From JAYKGU01 sp035285585 (GTDB lineage: Bacteria > Cyanobacteriota > Cyanobacteriia > CAKZMO01), in the NCBI GenBank assembly GCA_035285585.1, contig JAYKGU010000023.1, forward strand, positions 1 to 8,526: a DNA stretch of 8,526 nt, in the 5' to 3' direction. Shown here piece after piece: positions 1 through 7,247 of this stretch (positions are counted from its first letter, which is position 1; every line of letters starts with the position of its first letter). Below the pieces are notes generated by a model. The model was given only the letters and a program-made list of their open reading frames with translations, was not told the origin of the DNA and ran no database searches. The position numbers were made by a program, and so were the translations under genes.

Positions 1-15
1 CATAGAGAGGCGGGT

Positions 16-1092
16 GTGGGGTCGCTGCTGGTTAACCTGTCGTTTTTGATGGAGCAGCCCACCGGGTTAGCCACCTACGGCGGGAACCTGTATCCGCACA
101 TACGATCGCTCCATCCCGTTTTGCTCACCGCCCGACCCGATGCGGCTTTCACCTGCCAGCCGGTACCCTCTGGGATGACCGCTGAGCAGGGGTCAAAGGG
201 ACACGCCAAGCGCCTGGTCTGGACTCAGACCCGCCTCCCCCGGCTCTATCATCATCATCAGGCGAAATTGCTGTTTTCCCCCATTCCGGAAGCGCCGCTC
301 TGGGCAGGATGTCGCTCGGTGGTCACAGTCCACGACTTTATTCCCCGACGCTTTCCCGCTAAAAGGATTTCTCCCCTGGCACTCTACCAACGCTACTACG
401 TGCCCCAGGTGCTGCTACGGGCCGTTCACGTCATCGCCAATTCCGAAGCGACTGCCCAGGATGCCATGCGGTTTGGCGGCATCCCCGCCCGTCAGATTAC
501 CCCCATCCCCCTGGCCTACGACGATCGCCACTTTCGCCCCCTCGGTCTGCCCACCGAACCTTACTTTCTCTACATCGGTCGCTACGACCCCTACAAGAAC
601 CTGAAGCGACTGGTGGCAGCCTTTGCCCAAATCGCCTCCCAGACGGAGGCCGATCTCTGGCTGGCAGGGTCGCTGGATGCCCACCATACCCCGGCAATCA
701 TGGCCCAGGTTGAACATTTAGGGCTATCCGGTCGAGTGAAGTTTTTGGATTATGTTCCTTATACTGATCTGCCGATTTTGCTGAATCGGGCGATCGCCCT
801 CGTATTCCCCAGCCTTTGGGAGGGGTTTGGCCTACCCGTGCTGGAGGCGATGGCCTGCGGCACGCCCGTGATTACCTCCAACTGCGCCTCCCTACCTGAG
901 GTGGCGGGGGAGGCGGCGCTATTGGTCGACCCCTACCAGATAGATGGGATTGCGGCGGCCATGCGGGTAGTAGCCACCGATGATCGGGCGCGATCGCAAT
1001 TACGAGCGGCGGGGTTAGCACGGGCACAGCAGTTTAGCTGGAAAAAGACGGGCGATCGCACAATCGAGGTGCTGCAGCGCTACCTGGCCTAG
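16..1092 (+). CDS. GT4-family glycosyltransferase
   Basis: Retaining GT-B fold glycosyltransferase that would transfer a sugar from a nucleotide-sugar donor in the cytoplasm, most likely in polysaccharide or glycoconjugate synthesis; the exact sugar cannot be read. The N-terminal Rossmann half starts with the LLVNLSFLM strand and has a VHDFIP motif near residues 105-110. The donor half starts at YIGRYDPYKNLKRL (186-199) and contains the family signature EGFGLPVLE (269-277, the E-x7-E pair), then AMACGTPVITS and SLPEVAGEAALLVDP. The length of about 358 residues is normal for the family and the C-terminus is complete. The start is a GTG at 16 with GAGAGG at 5-10 as a plausible ribosome site. 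The frame has no stop in the preceding 15 bases, so a start outside the window cannot be excluded. The stop overlaps that of the convergent next gene. Confidence 0.9.
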   Translation: MGSLLVNLSFLMEQPTGLATYGGNLYPHIRSLHPVLLTARPDAAFTCQPVPSGMTAEQGSKGHAKRLVWTQTRLPRLYHHHQAKLLFSPIPEAPLWAGCRSVVTVHDFIPRRFPAKRISPLALYQRYYVPQVLLRAVHVIANSEATAQDAMRFGGIPARQITPIPLAYDDRHFRPLGLPTEPYFLYIGRYDPYKNLKRLVAAFAQIASQTEADLWLAGSLDAHHTPAIMAQVEHLGLSGRVKFLDYVPYTDLPILLNRAIALVFPSLWEGFGLPVLEAMACGTPVITSNCASLPEVAGEAALLVDPYQIDGIAAAMRVVATDDRARSQLRAAGLARAQQFSWKKTGDRTIEVLQRYLA

Positions 1093-1574
1093 CCGCCGTA
1101 GTTCCAGCCTGTGGTTTCCAATAGCAGGGGGTCGCCTTCGCGGTGTACGCCAGCGGCAATTACTTCCCCCACAAAGACGGTATGGTCGCCGTGCTCAACC
1201 GCCCCCACCACGCGGCACTCTACATATCCCAGGCTGTCGGCAATGATGGGGCAGCCCGTCTCCCCCCGGTAGAATTCCACGTCCTCAAATTTGTTGCCAA
1301 CTCGGCGCATGGGCTTGAAGAATTTTTGGGCCAGATCCTTCTGACCCGCCTCCAGGACGCTCAGGGCAAAGACATTGCTGGACTTAATCATGCTATGGGA
1401 AATGGAGGAGGTGTTGACGCAGTTGACCACCAGGGGCGGCTGGAAGGAACCCTGCATCACCCAGCTGGCGGTAAAGCCGTTGACTTCTTCGTTACCATCG
1501 GTGACGCCACAGATGTAAAGACCGTGGGGAATTTTCCGCAGGATTGTTTTCTTTGCCTGTTCGTCCAACGCCAT
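1089..1574 (-). CDS. Flavin reductase-like FMN-binding protein
   Basis: Single-domain protein of 161 residues with the flavin-reductase split-barrel fold. Members bind FMN and reduce flavin with NAD(P)H. In cyanobacteria a similar domain also forms the C-terminal part of flavodiiron proteins, so a redox role is likely but the partner is unknown. Visible family features are HGLYICGVTDG (17-27), NGFTASWVMQGSFQPPLV (32-49, the FMN-phosphate-binding stretch with T-A-S), the helix around SMIKSSNVFALSVL, GCPIIADSLGYVECRV (107-122) and HTVFVGEV (131-138). The ATG at 1574 is preceded by GGAG (1581-1584) six bases upstream, which supports this start. It is monocistronic, divergent from the lipid kinase gene, and tail-to-tail with the glycosyltransferase with overlapping stop codons. 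There is no flavodiiron or rubredoxin domain next to it. Confidence 0.9.
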   Translation of the reverse strand: MALDEQAKKTILRKIPHGLYICGVTDGNEEVNGFTASWVMQGSFQPPLVVNCVNTSSISHSMIKSSNVFALSVLEAGQKDLAQKFFKPMRRVGNKFEDVEFYRGETGCPIIADSLGYVECRVVGAVEHGDHTVFVGEVIAAGVHREGDPLLLETTGWNYGG

Positions 1575-1794
1575 AATTTTCTCCGGTTGCGCTACGAGGC
1601 TAGTTTATCGAGCCTACCGCTAAAGGGGAATCCCTCCAGATATTGAAAATTAGGTGCTCACCTGAGCGTATCCCGTAGATTCCGTTTGTTCGCTTAGTTG
1701 CTCCAGAAGATAGGCTTTTAGAGTATCGTCAGCAGTAGATCAAGCGGGCTAAAATGCGAGATCTGCCCTACCCTACCCCATACCGACTGCTGCT
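1575..1794. promoter_or_regulatory. Divergent intergenic region
   Basis: This 220-bp gap lies between two divergently transcribed genes and must hold both promoters. On the plus strand TAAAAT (1750-1755) is a good -10 hexamer about 40 bases before the kinase start, but no good -35 lies 16-18 bases upstream. On the minus strand TAAACT lies 17 bases from TTCCCC (1625-1630), a weak pair for the flavin reductase gene. The kinase ATG at 1795 has no recognisable Shine-Dalgarno sequence before it (the bases before it are GACTGCTGCT), which is common in cyanobacteria. I see no riboswitch-like or repeated structure. Confidence 0.35.
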
Positions 1795-3066
1795 ATGTCT
1801 GACGCGATCGCCCTCATTGCCCACAACACCCAGAAAGACATTCTGATCACCCTGGTGAAAGACTACCTGCCCGTGCTGTCGCGCTATCGGCTGCTGGCAA
1901 CCCAGTCCACCGGGCAACAACTGCAATCCGCAACGGGTCTGTCCATTGAGCAGGTGGCACCGGGGGAAGTGGGGGGCGACATTCAGCTAGCGGCGGCGGT
2001 GGTGGCGGGGGATGTGGTGGCGGTAATTTTCCTGGTTGATCCCACCGATGTGGGGCTGCGGGAGCCAGATAGCCAAACCCTGCTACGGAGCTGCCAGCTC
2101 CACGACGTGCCCATTGGGCTAAACTGGGCCACCAGCCGCCTGATTCTGGACGGGCTGGCGCGGACAAAGGCGGCCCATTTAATCTTCAATCCCGTATCGG
2201 GGGCGGGCGAAGCCAAACGCGACCTGGCCATTATCCGCGAACAGCTAAACCCCTACTTCCACCTGACCGTTCACACCACCACCCCAGAGATTGGTGCCGA
2301 GGAGCTGGCCCAGCAGGCGGTGGAGGCAGGAGCCGATCTGGTGATTGCTTCGGGGGGAGATGGCACGGTTTCGGCGATCGCTGGCCCTCTCATTGGCACG
2401 GGTATTCCCCTGGGGGTGATTCCGCGCGGCACCGCCAATGCCTTCTCTCTGGCTTTAGGCATCCCTCTGGCCCTCACCCCCATTCGCAATGCCTGTCGCG
2501 TTATTTTAGAAGGCCATACCCGAGTGGTCGACGCGGCACGGTGCAACGGCAAGCCCATGATTTTGCTGGCGGGCATAGGCCTTGAGGCAGAAACCGTGGA
2601 CAAAGCCAGCCGCGAGCTGAAAAACCAGTGGGGAGCGCTGGCCTACCTGATGGCCGGGTGGCAAATGCTGAATGAGCACAGCCTGTTTGACGTAGAAGTG
2701 GAGGTGGAAGATCGCGTATATGCCGCTCAGGCAGGGGCCATCACCATTGCCAACGCTGCACCCCCCACTTCGGTGCTGGCTCAGGGGTTTGGGCAGGTGG
2801 ACGATGACGACGGGCTGCTAGATCTGACGGTGGCGACGGCAGAATCAAAGCTACAGGCCGTTACCTCCATGCTCAGCATGTTTGGCGCGGCCCTGGTGAA
2901 AACTTCCCCCAACCACCCCAATGTCCGCCACGGGCGGGTCGAGCACATCAAAATTACGGCAAATCCGCCCCAAAAGGTTGTGGTCGATGGCGAGGTGATT
3001 GGCACAACACCGGTAGAGGTGGAGTGCATCCCCCAGGGTCTCTCCGTTTTCGTGCCCCGACCTTAA
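1795..3066 (+). CDS. MGS-like domain fused to YegS/DAGK lipid kinase
   Basis: Two-domain protein of 423 residues. Residues 1-122 align by eye with methylglyoxal synthase: IALIAH (5-10), LATQSTG (34-40), GGD (60-62), DP (82-83), PD (91-92) and NWATSRLIL (110-118). Compared with the E. coli enzyme, H19, D71, D91 and D101 have counterparts (H10, D62, D82, D92), but H98 is replaced by R89 and D20 by N11. Residues 126-423 are a YegS/diacylglycerol-kinase fold: NPVSGAG (132-138), the nucleotide-binding GGDGT (187-191), IPRGTANAFSLALGIP (209-224), a DDDDGLLDL segment (337-344) and VVVDGE (395-400). The kinase half should phosphorylate a lipid or sphingoid-type alcohol at the membrane face. The MGS half may make methylglyoxal from dihydroxyacetone phosphate or only bind a phosphorylated ligand. 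Fused proteins of this kind occur in cyanobacteria, often annotated as methylglyoxal synthase (recollection). The gene is monocistronic and convergent with the HdeD gene. Confidence 0.88.
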   Translation: MSDAIALIAHNTQKDILITLVKDYLPVLSRYRLLATQSTGQQLQSATGLSIEQVAPGEVGGDIQLAAAVVAGDVVAVIFLVDPTDVGLREPDSQTLLRSCQLHDVPIGLNWATSRLILDGLARTKAAHLIFNPVSGAGEAKRDLAIIREQLNPYFHLTVHTTTPEIGAEELAQQAVEAGADLVIASGGDGTVSAIAGPLIGTGIPLGVIPRGTANAFSLALGIPLALTPIRNACRVILEGHTRVVDAARCNGKPMILLAGIGLEAETVDKASRELKNQWGALAYLMAGWQMLNEHSLFDVEVEVEDRVYAAQAGAITIANAAPPTSVLAQGFGQVDDDDGLLDLTVATAESKLQAVTSMLSMFGAALVKTSPNHPNVRHGRVEHIKITANPPQKVVVDGEVIGTTPVEVECIPQGLSVFVPRP

Positions 3067-3074
3067 ACGCGAAT

Positions 3075-3626
3075 CTAAACCTCAGCGGCTTCGCTACGGA
3101 GGTTTTGGGCCAATACAACAAACCAAATCCCGGTCGTTGCCAGACTCAACCCCACCAGCAGCCCCATCAGCCAGACAACGCCAACGGTCACCCCTGCGCC
3201 GATCAGCATACCCAGCAAAAGCGAGGAAACACCGCTGGCAATAATCCAGGCACGGGCGGCGTTGGCCCGAAAGCGCACCGCCAGAATAATTTCGAGAATG
3301 CCGTCCAGCACCAGGGTTCCGGCCAGCAGCATCGGCAGCGTCAGCACATCGCCCAAGACGGGGGCAAAGATCAGCACCGCCGCCACAACGTACAAAACAC
3401 CCGTCGCTACTTCCAGGCTAAAGTCGCGCTCTTCAGGAGCCTGAAAAGCCTGGGCGATACGAATGACGCCAGCGATCAAAAAGACCCAGGCAAGAATGGT
3501 GGCGATCGCCCGTGGCGCAAACAGAGGAGCAAGGGAAGCTACCCCCCCTGCCAAAATCATCAACGCACCCAGGACGCTGATCCAGGTTGAAGCACTGGCG
3601 ATCGCCCGATCCAAATCTGAACTCAT
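3075..3626 (-). CDS. HdeD/DUF308 family membrane protein
   Basis: Integral inner-membrane protein of 183 residues with six hydrophobic helices and short loops, the usual architecture and length of the HdeD (DUF308 repeat) family. In E. coli HdeD is linked to acid resistance; in cyanobacteria the role is unknown. Helices run roughly at residues 15-37, 42-62, 73-93, 95-116, 124-145 and 147-170, and the C-terminal tail is short and acidic (RSEAAEV). I place the start at the ATG at 3626 because GGAGGG lies just upstream and the protein then opens directly with a short polar tail, MSSDLDRA, before helix 1. An upstream in-frame start at 3683 would add 19 residues that look non-coding. It lies 76 bases downstream of pmbA on the same strand and could be co-transcribed, but a duplicated 11-mer and a TAAAAT box in the gap suggest its own promoter. 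Confidence 0.85.
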   Translation of the reverse strand: MSSDLDRAIASASTWISVLGALMILAGGVASLAPLFAPRAIATILAWVFLIAGVIRIAQAFQAPEERDFSLEVATGVLYVVAAVLIFAPVLGDVLTLPMLLAGTLVLDGILEIILAVRFRANAARAWIIASGVSSLLLGMLIGAGVTVGVVWLMGLLVGLSLATTGIWFVVLAQNLRSEAAEV

Positions 3627-3640
3627 GCTCCCTCCGTCCT

Positions 3641-3687
3641 CCACCACTGCATAGCCTCTAGATTTTACTCCTGGAGCCACCACTGCA
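3641..3687 (-). promoter_or_regulatory. Paired 11-bp direct repeat upstream of HdeD gene
   Basis: The 11-mer CCACCACTGCA (plus strand) occurs at 3641-3651 and again at 3677-3687, 36 bases start to start. Between them, read on the minus strand, lies TAAAAT, a possible -10 box. The nearer copy sits just upstream of the HdeD ribosome site. An operator for a dimeric regulator is possible; a chance or duplication origin is equally compatible. Confidence 0.3.
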
Positions 3688-3702
3688 ACTCGCTAGCGAC
3701 GG

Positions 3703-5046
3703 TTACTCGCCCGTTACCGACAGGTTATCCACCCAAACGCGGGGGGAGATGCCACCAGGGGTGACCTCAGCTTCTGACTCCACATAGATGATGGACTTGA
3801 GCAGATCGCGAATGTCTCCGGCAATAGTGGCGGAATCGATACTGATGCGATCGCCCCCATTCACCAGCCAGCCATCAAAGGGCAGGGAGAAGGAACCCTG
3901 GAGTGAATTCACCCCTGCATGGAGGGCACTGAGGTCGTCAATCAGGATCACGTTCTCGGCCCCGTCCAGGCTGTAGGACTGGCTCGCCGCCTTCCCCGCC
4001 GAGACGTGGTAGAAATTTGCCCCCACGGACACCTTGGCTCCGATGCTGGCATTGCCCGTGGGCTGGGCATTGAGCCGCTTAGCCGTACCGGCACTGTGGA
4101 TAAAGCTGGTCAGCACTCCCTCGGTAATCAGCGGCACGCGCCGGGTGGGGGTGCCCTCGCCGTCGAAGGTTTCCACCGCCACGTTTTCGGGATGGCGGGC
4201 GTCGTCGGCCACGGAGAGCAGGGGAGAGGCGATCGCCTCCCCCAGGGAATCAGGGGTGGAAAGGCTTTGCTTATCCAAAATGCTCTGGGCGTTGAACAGA
4301 TTGGAAAAAGCGCCAATCAGGCTCAGGAAGGCTTCCGGCGCGAAGACCACTCGGTATTTGCCCGTCTTCACCTTTTGGTAGTCCAGGTGGCTGATGGTCT
4401 TTTCCGCCGCCTCCTTCAGACAGCCCTCAATGTCGAGCTGATCCAGACTGCGGTGAACCCGATAGGCTCCGGCACTGCGGGGCTTCTTGCCGTCCTGCTC
4501 GGTCTTGCTGTAAAGGTAAATCGAAGCGTAGGAGCAGGCTTCGTGGCGCAGGGCACCATCGCTATTGAGGTAGAACCGCTCCACATCCCGCTGAGAGAGG
4601 CCGTTGTAGGGTACTCCGGCGATCGCCGGATGGGCGTCCAGCAGCCGCTTTTCCGTCTCAATCAGCGTTTCAATCAGCTTGGATACGGGAGCCTGGGGAG
4701 CCAGTGCATCTCCCAGGGGGTTGGGGATCGGCGCTTGGGCTTGTGGGCTGAAGTCGGGAATGTGCTCCTTGGGACCAAACTGGCTGGCCTCGTAGGCTGT
4801 CTTCAGGGCGAGCTGAATTCCCTGGGGGTCAACGTCCGTGGTGGAGGTGACGCCGATAGTTTCGTCAGCATTCCAGACCCGCACGATCACGCCACAGCGG
4901 TTGGAGGCTTTCACCTGCTTGGGTTCTCCGTGATCTACCTGGACGCTGTTGTCGTCCACAGAGGAGCCGTAGATGTCGTACTTTTTGACGCCCAGATCGC
5001 GGGCACTGGTTTCGGCGAACGAGGCGATTTCTTGAATGGTTGGCAT
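3703..5046 (-). CDS. pmbA: TldE/PmbA, partner subunit of TldD protease
   Basis: TldE (PmbA) of 447 residues, the non-catalytic partner of TldD in a cytoplasmic heterodimeric metalloprotease. In E. coli the pair processes microcin B17 and degrades the CcdA antitoxin; its cyanobacterial substrate is not known. The protein is full length for the family. Characteristic segments are VKASNRCGVIVRVW (45-58), NSDGALRHEA (161-170), VETFDGEGTPTRRVPL (291-306), GNASIGAKVSVGANFY (331-346) and the C-terminal HAGVNSLQGSFSLPFDGW (376-393) followed by VNGG. As expected for TldE it has no HExxxH zinc site. The ATG at 5046 is preceded by GGGAGGA about 10 bases upstream, inside the end of tldD. Only three bases separate it from the tldD stop, so translational coupling is likely. 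Confidence 0.94.
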   Translation of the reverse strand: MPTIQEIASFAETSARDLGVKKYDIYGSSVDDNSVQVDHGEPKQVKASNRCGVIVRVWNADETIGVTSTTDVDPQGIQLALKTAYEASQFGPKEHIPDFSPQAQAPIPNPLGDALAPQAPVSKLIETLIETEKRLLDAHPAIAGVPYNGLSQRDVERFYLNSDGALRHEACSYASIYLYSKTEQDGKKPRSAGAYRVHRSLDQLDIEGCLKEAAEKTISHLDYQKVKTGKYRVVFAPEAFLSLIGAFSNLFNAQSILDKQSLSTPDSLGEAIASPLLSVADDARHPENVAVETFDGEGTPTRRVPLITEGVLTSFIHSAGTAKRLNAQPTGNASIGAKVSVGANFYHVSAGKAASQSYSLDGAENVILIDDLSALHAGVNSLQGSFSLPFDGWLVNGGDRISIDSATIAGDIRDLLKSIIYVESEAEVTPGGISPRVWVDNLSVTGE

Positions 5047-5049
5047 AAC

Positions 5050-6522
5050 TTAGCGTCCTCCCACGGTGATGGCATCGACTTTGACGTGGGGCTGACCCAC
5101 CGTGACGTAAATGCTGCCGCTGACCGAGCCGCAGAAGCCCGCCGCCAGCCCCAGATCCTGAGAACTCATGGAAATCTTGTTCATGATCTCCTTGGCTTCC
5201 CCGATGAGAATCGCGCCCTTGAGGGGCTTGGTGACTTTGCCGTTCTCGATGAGATAGGCTTCGTCCACCCCAAAGTTGAACTCGCCTGTGGGGCCGACGC
5301 TGCCGCCGCCCATTTTCTTGCAGTAAATGCCCTTGTCCACCGAGGCGAACAAATCGTCCAGGCTGTAGTCTCCAGGGGCAATGTAGGTATTGCGCATGCG
5401 GCTGGCGGCAGCATAGGCGTAGCTCTGGCGACGACCGCTGCCCGTGCGGGGATGGCCGGTGCGCATGGATCCGGCGCGATCGCTCAAAAAGTTCTTAAGA
5501 ATGCCGTTTTCAATCAGCAGCGTCCGTTGAGCGGGCATGCCTTCGTCATCCATGTCGATGGTGCCAAACTCGTTGCTCGACAGTCCCTCATCCCAGGCCG
5601 TCAGGTTCTCGTGGGCAATTTTCTCGCCTTTCTTATCGATGAATGGCGTCGTTTTACGCTCAATCTGGGTCGTCTCCAGCAGGTGGCCGCAGGCTTCGTG
5701 GAAGATCACGCCGCCAAACTGGTTGGCCATGATAATGGGATAGCTGCCCGACTCCACGTAGTCGGCATAGAGCATCTTGCCCGCAGACTCGGAGATGTCT
5801 GCAGCGGTGTCTTCGTAGTTCCAGCTCCGCAGGAAGTTGGGATCCCCGGTGCTGCCCACCCGCTTGCCAATGGAGGAGCGATGGTCGCCATCGGCGCAGA
5901 GGAGGTTACAGCCCACCGACTGGGTGAGGCGGATGTCCCGCGCAAAAGTACCGTCGCTGGCTGCCACCAGCACTTCCTGCCAGTCGCGAAAATAAACTGC
6001 CCGTCGAGACTGAATGTGGCTGGCCTGCTTTTCCAGTTCTGTAGTGGAGCGCAGCAGCACGTCGCCCATTTCACTGATGGGGCTGGAGTCGGCCAGCCAG
6101 GAATCCTTACCCCGCACCGTGGCGTAGTCCCGCAGCAGCTCCAGGTTGGTTTCAGGGATAAAGGCGTGGGGCGCGGGCAGGGTTAACCCCAGGATTGACA
6201 GGGCTTTTTCCAGAGCTACCTTTAGACCCTTAAATGACAGGTCGTTGGTGCTCACGTAGCAGTCGCCCTTGCCCCGAAAGACGCGCACGCCTGCTCCGGT
6301 GGATAGTCGTGGAGAAATGCTGGTGATAGCGTCATCCTCCGCCAGACAACTGATGTAGTTAACCCGCTCCAGGAAAAACTCCACCAGGTCGGCCCCTGCC
6401 GCTCGACCAATGCCCAGCAGGGTGGACAGGGGGTCGCGCCAGGTGTCATCGAAGCGATCGCGCGTGGCGCTATAGTTCAGTTTGGGCAGCTCTTGGGAAA
6501 TCAGCAAAGCACTCGGCGGCAT
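5050..6522 (-). CDS. tldD: TldD metalloprotease catalytic subunit
   Basis: Zinc-dependent peptidase subunit TldD, 490 residues with the start chosen here. It carries the HExxxH site as HEACGH at residues 275-280 (5683-5700) and a conserved cysteine in GFCGS (464), the expected third zinc ligand of the family. Other landmarks are STGAGVRVFRGKG (74-86), YADYVESGSYPIIMANQFGG just before the zinc motif, SDRAGSMRTGHPRTGSGRRQ and GGGSVGPTGEFNFGVDEAYL. It acts with TldE, encoded directly downstream. The reading frame is open to 6618, but the ATG at 6522 fits best: AAGGA lies eight bases upstream, and the residues before it (cysteine-rich, low similarity to any TldD N-terminus) look untranslated. An ATG three codons upstream (6531) is too close to the same AAGGA. 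Confidence 0.94.
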   Translation of the reverse strand: MPPSALLISQELPKLNYSATRDRFDDTWRDPLSTLLGIGRAAGADLVEFFLERVNYISCLAEDDAITSISPRLSTGAGVRVFRGKGDCYVSTNDLSFKGLKVALEKALSILGLTLPAPHAFIPETNLELLRDYATVRGKDSWLADSSPISEMGDVLLRSTTELEKQASHIQSRRAVYFRDWQEVLVAASDGTFARDIRLTQSVGCNLLCADGDHRSSIGKRVGSTGDPNFLRSWNYEDTAADISESAGKMLYADYVESGSYPIIMANQFGGVIFHEACGHLLETTQIERKTTPFIDKKGEKIAHENLTAWDEGLSSNEFGTIDMDDEGMPAQRTLLIENGILKNFLSDRAGSMRTGHPRTGSGRRQSYAYAAASRMRNTYIAPGDYSLDDLFASVDKGIYCKKMGGGSVGPTGEFNFGVDEAYLIENGKVTKPLKGAILIGEAKEIMNKISMSSQDLGLAAGFCGSVSGSIYVTVGQPHVKVDAITVGGR

Positions 6523-6841
6523 AGACAGCATCCTTCGCAGACAGCATAGGTAATCGCCCGTAGGAGCAGAGCAGTTGGTCGGTATCGCTTCGAAAATTGC
6601 GATCGCGTTTGACCGCATGCTGCGCCCCCAAAGGTAAACGTGAAGAGGGACTCAACCCAAGTTCTTTCGGAATCCAAAATCTCAGAACCTACGCACTGCA
6701 TGCGGCGTTTTGGGATTTTGGGCGGTTTTATGGGCGCACGGCCCCCACAAAACGGCTAGATTGCCTAAGTCCTAATCTTAAAAATATGTTTCCTCAGTGT
6801 AACAAACCTGGCAGAAGGCATCCGGCATGGGCCTGAACTCT
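6523..6841. other. Non-coding region upstream of tldD
   Basis: No convincing gene here; a plus-strand open frame from a TTG at 6597 to 6836 encodes 79 residues that look like translated non-coding DNA. The segment must hold the tldD promoter. The best candidate on the minus strand is TTGTTA (6800-6805) and TAAGAT (6775-6780), spaced 19 bases, which would give a long leader of roughly 250 bases. A spaced inverted repeat, CCAAAATC (6674-6681) and GATTTTGG (6714-6721), lies inside that leader. One HIP1 octamer is at 6599-6606. Confidence 0.4.
6775..6805 (-). promoter_or_regulatory. Candidate tldD promoter
   Basis: On the minus strand TTGTTA (6800-6805) is followed after 19 bases by TAAGAT (6775-6780) in a local AT-rich patch. 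Both hexamers are near consensus for a housekeeping sigma factor, but the spacing is slightly long and the site is about 250 bases from the tldD start. Confidence 0.25.
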
Positions 6842-6935
6842 TATGGCGTTACGCTTTCGCGTTAGGACATTCAAGAGGTGTGGAACTCCCGCGACGCGGG
6901 GGTTCCACACTCAAACCTTAGCCCGTAGCGCCATA
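6842..6935 (+). repeat. 94-bp palindromic element, copy A
   Basis: Element with near-perfect terminal inverted repeats: TATGGCGTTACG (6842-6853) and CGTAGCGCCATA (6924-6935), 11 of 12 positions matching. Its centre is a 16-bp hairpin, arms 6878-6893 and 6895-6910 around a single A, with one T-G mismatch; the core is CCCGCGACGCGGG. A second copy in reverse orientation lies at 7843-7936 with 86 of 94 positions identical by my alignment. There is no coding capacity. The ends both carry TA, as would be expected for a small element mobilised into a TA target (inference). REP- or MITE-like non-autonomous elements are the best comparison. Confidence 0.85.
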
Positions 6936-7247
6936 CCCATCATGGCACTATTGACCGCCACAAAGCCCAGCACCACCTGGCGAAACTACTGATGGCACGT
7001 TCATTGACCTGGTGGCAATCCTCTTTAAGCGTTTACGAAATATAAAGATGGCCAGCTCCCCTCGTGCAAAATGCTGAGAGTTTCCAGAAACCGGGAACTT
7101 TAAACCTATAGAAGTGCTTAATTTTTTGCCCAGAGGTGTCTCGACCAGGGAAAGACCGGTTTCGAATCAGGATTGGTCGATCACTGGGCGATCGCTTCAT
7201 CATCCGTAAGCTGGTTGTCCGCTGGCAAATTAGGGGGTTGCAAAGCC
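6936..7247. other. Non-coding stretch before the unknown gene
   Basis: No convincing coding frame: reading frames here are short and interrupted, and none gave a recognisable protein or transposase remnant. The end is AT-rich (about 7095-7127) and may hold the promoter of the downstream gene; TATAGA at 7107-7112 is a possible -10, without a good -35. An inverted repeat TCGACCA (7141-7147) / TGGTCGA (7174-7180) and one HIP1 octamer (7188-7195) precede the gene. Confidence 0.4.

Noticed and set aside
1143..1646. A 167-codon plus-strand frame over the flavin reductase gene
   Set aside because: Antisense to a clear flavin reductase with a good ribosome site; its own translation has no recognisable features.
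3919..6186. A 755-codon open frame on the plus strand antisense to tldD and pmbA
   Set aside because: It spans both genes and their junction, its translation has no recognisable domain, and the minus-strand genes are clear full-length TldD and TldE. It is a by-product of GC-rich codon use on the other strand.
6597..6836. A 79-codon plus-strand frame upstream of tldD
   Set aside because: TTG start, no good ribosome site, an unremarkable composition with many Arg, Pro and Cys, and overlap with the tldD leader; it looks like non-coding sequence.
6936..7100. Possible decayed transposase between copy A and the unknown gene
   Set aside because: I read short frames on both strands (for example a stretch encoding LAKLLMARSLTWWQ) but none resembled a known transposase, so no pseudogene is claimed.
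7151..7175. tRNA-like T-loop sequence (GGTTTCGAATC)
   Set aside because: The flanking bases do not form a five-pair T stem, and no anticodon arm or acceptor stem is found around it.
7173..7247. Upstream extension of the unknown gene from a TTG
   Set aside because: It would add 25 residues without a ribosome site in front; the ATG at 7248 has AGGGGG upstream and is the first ATG in the frame.
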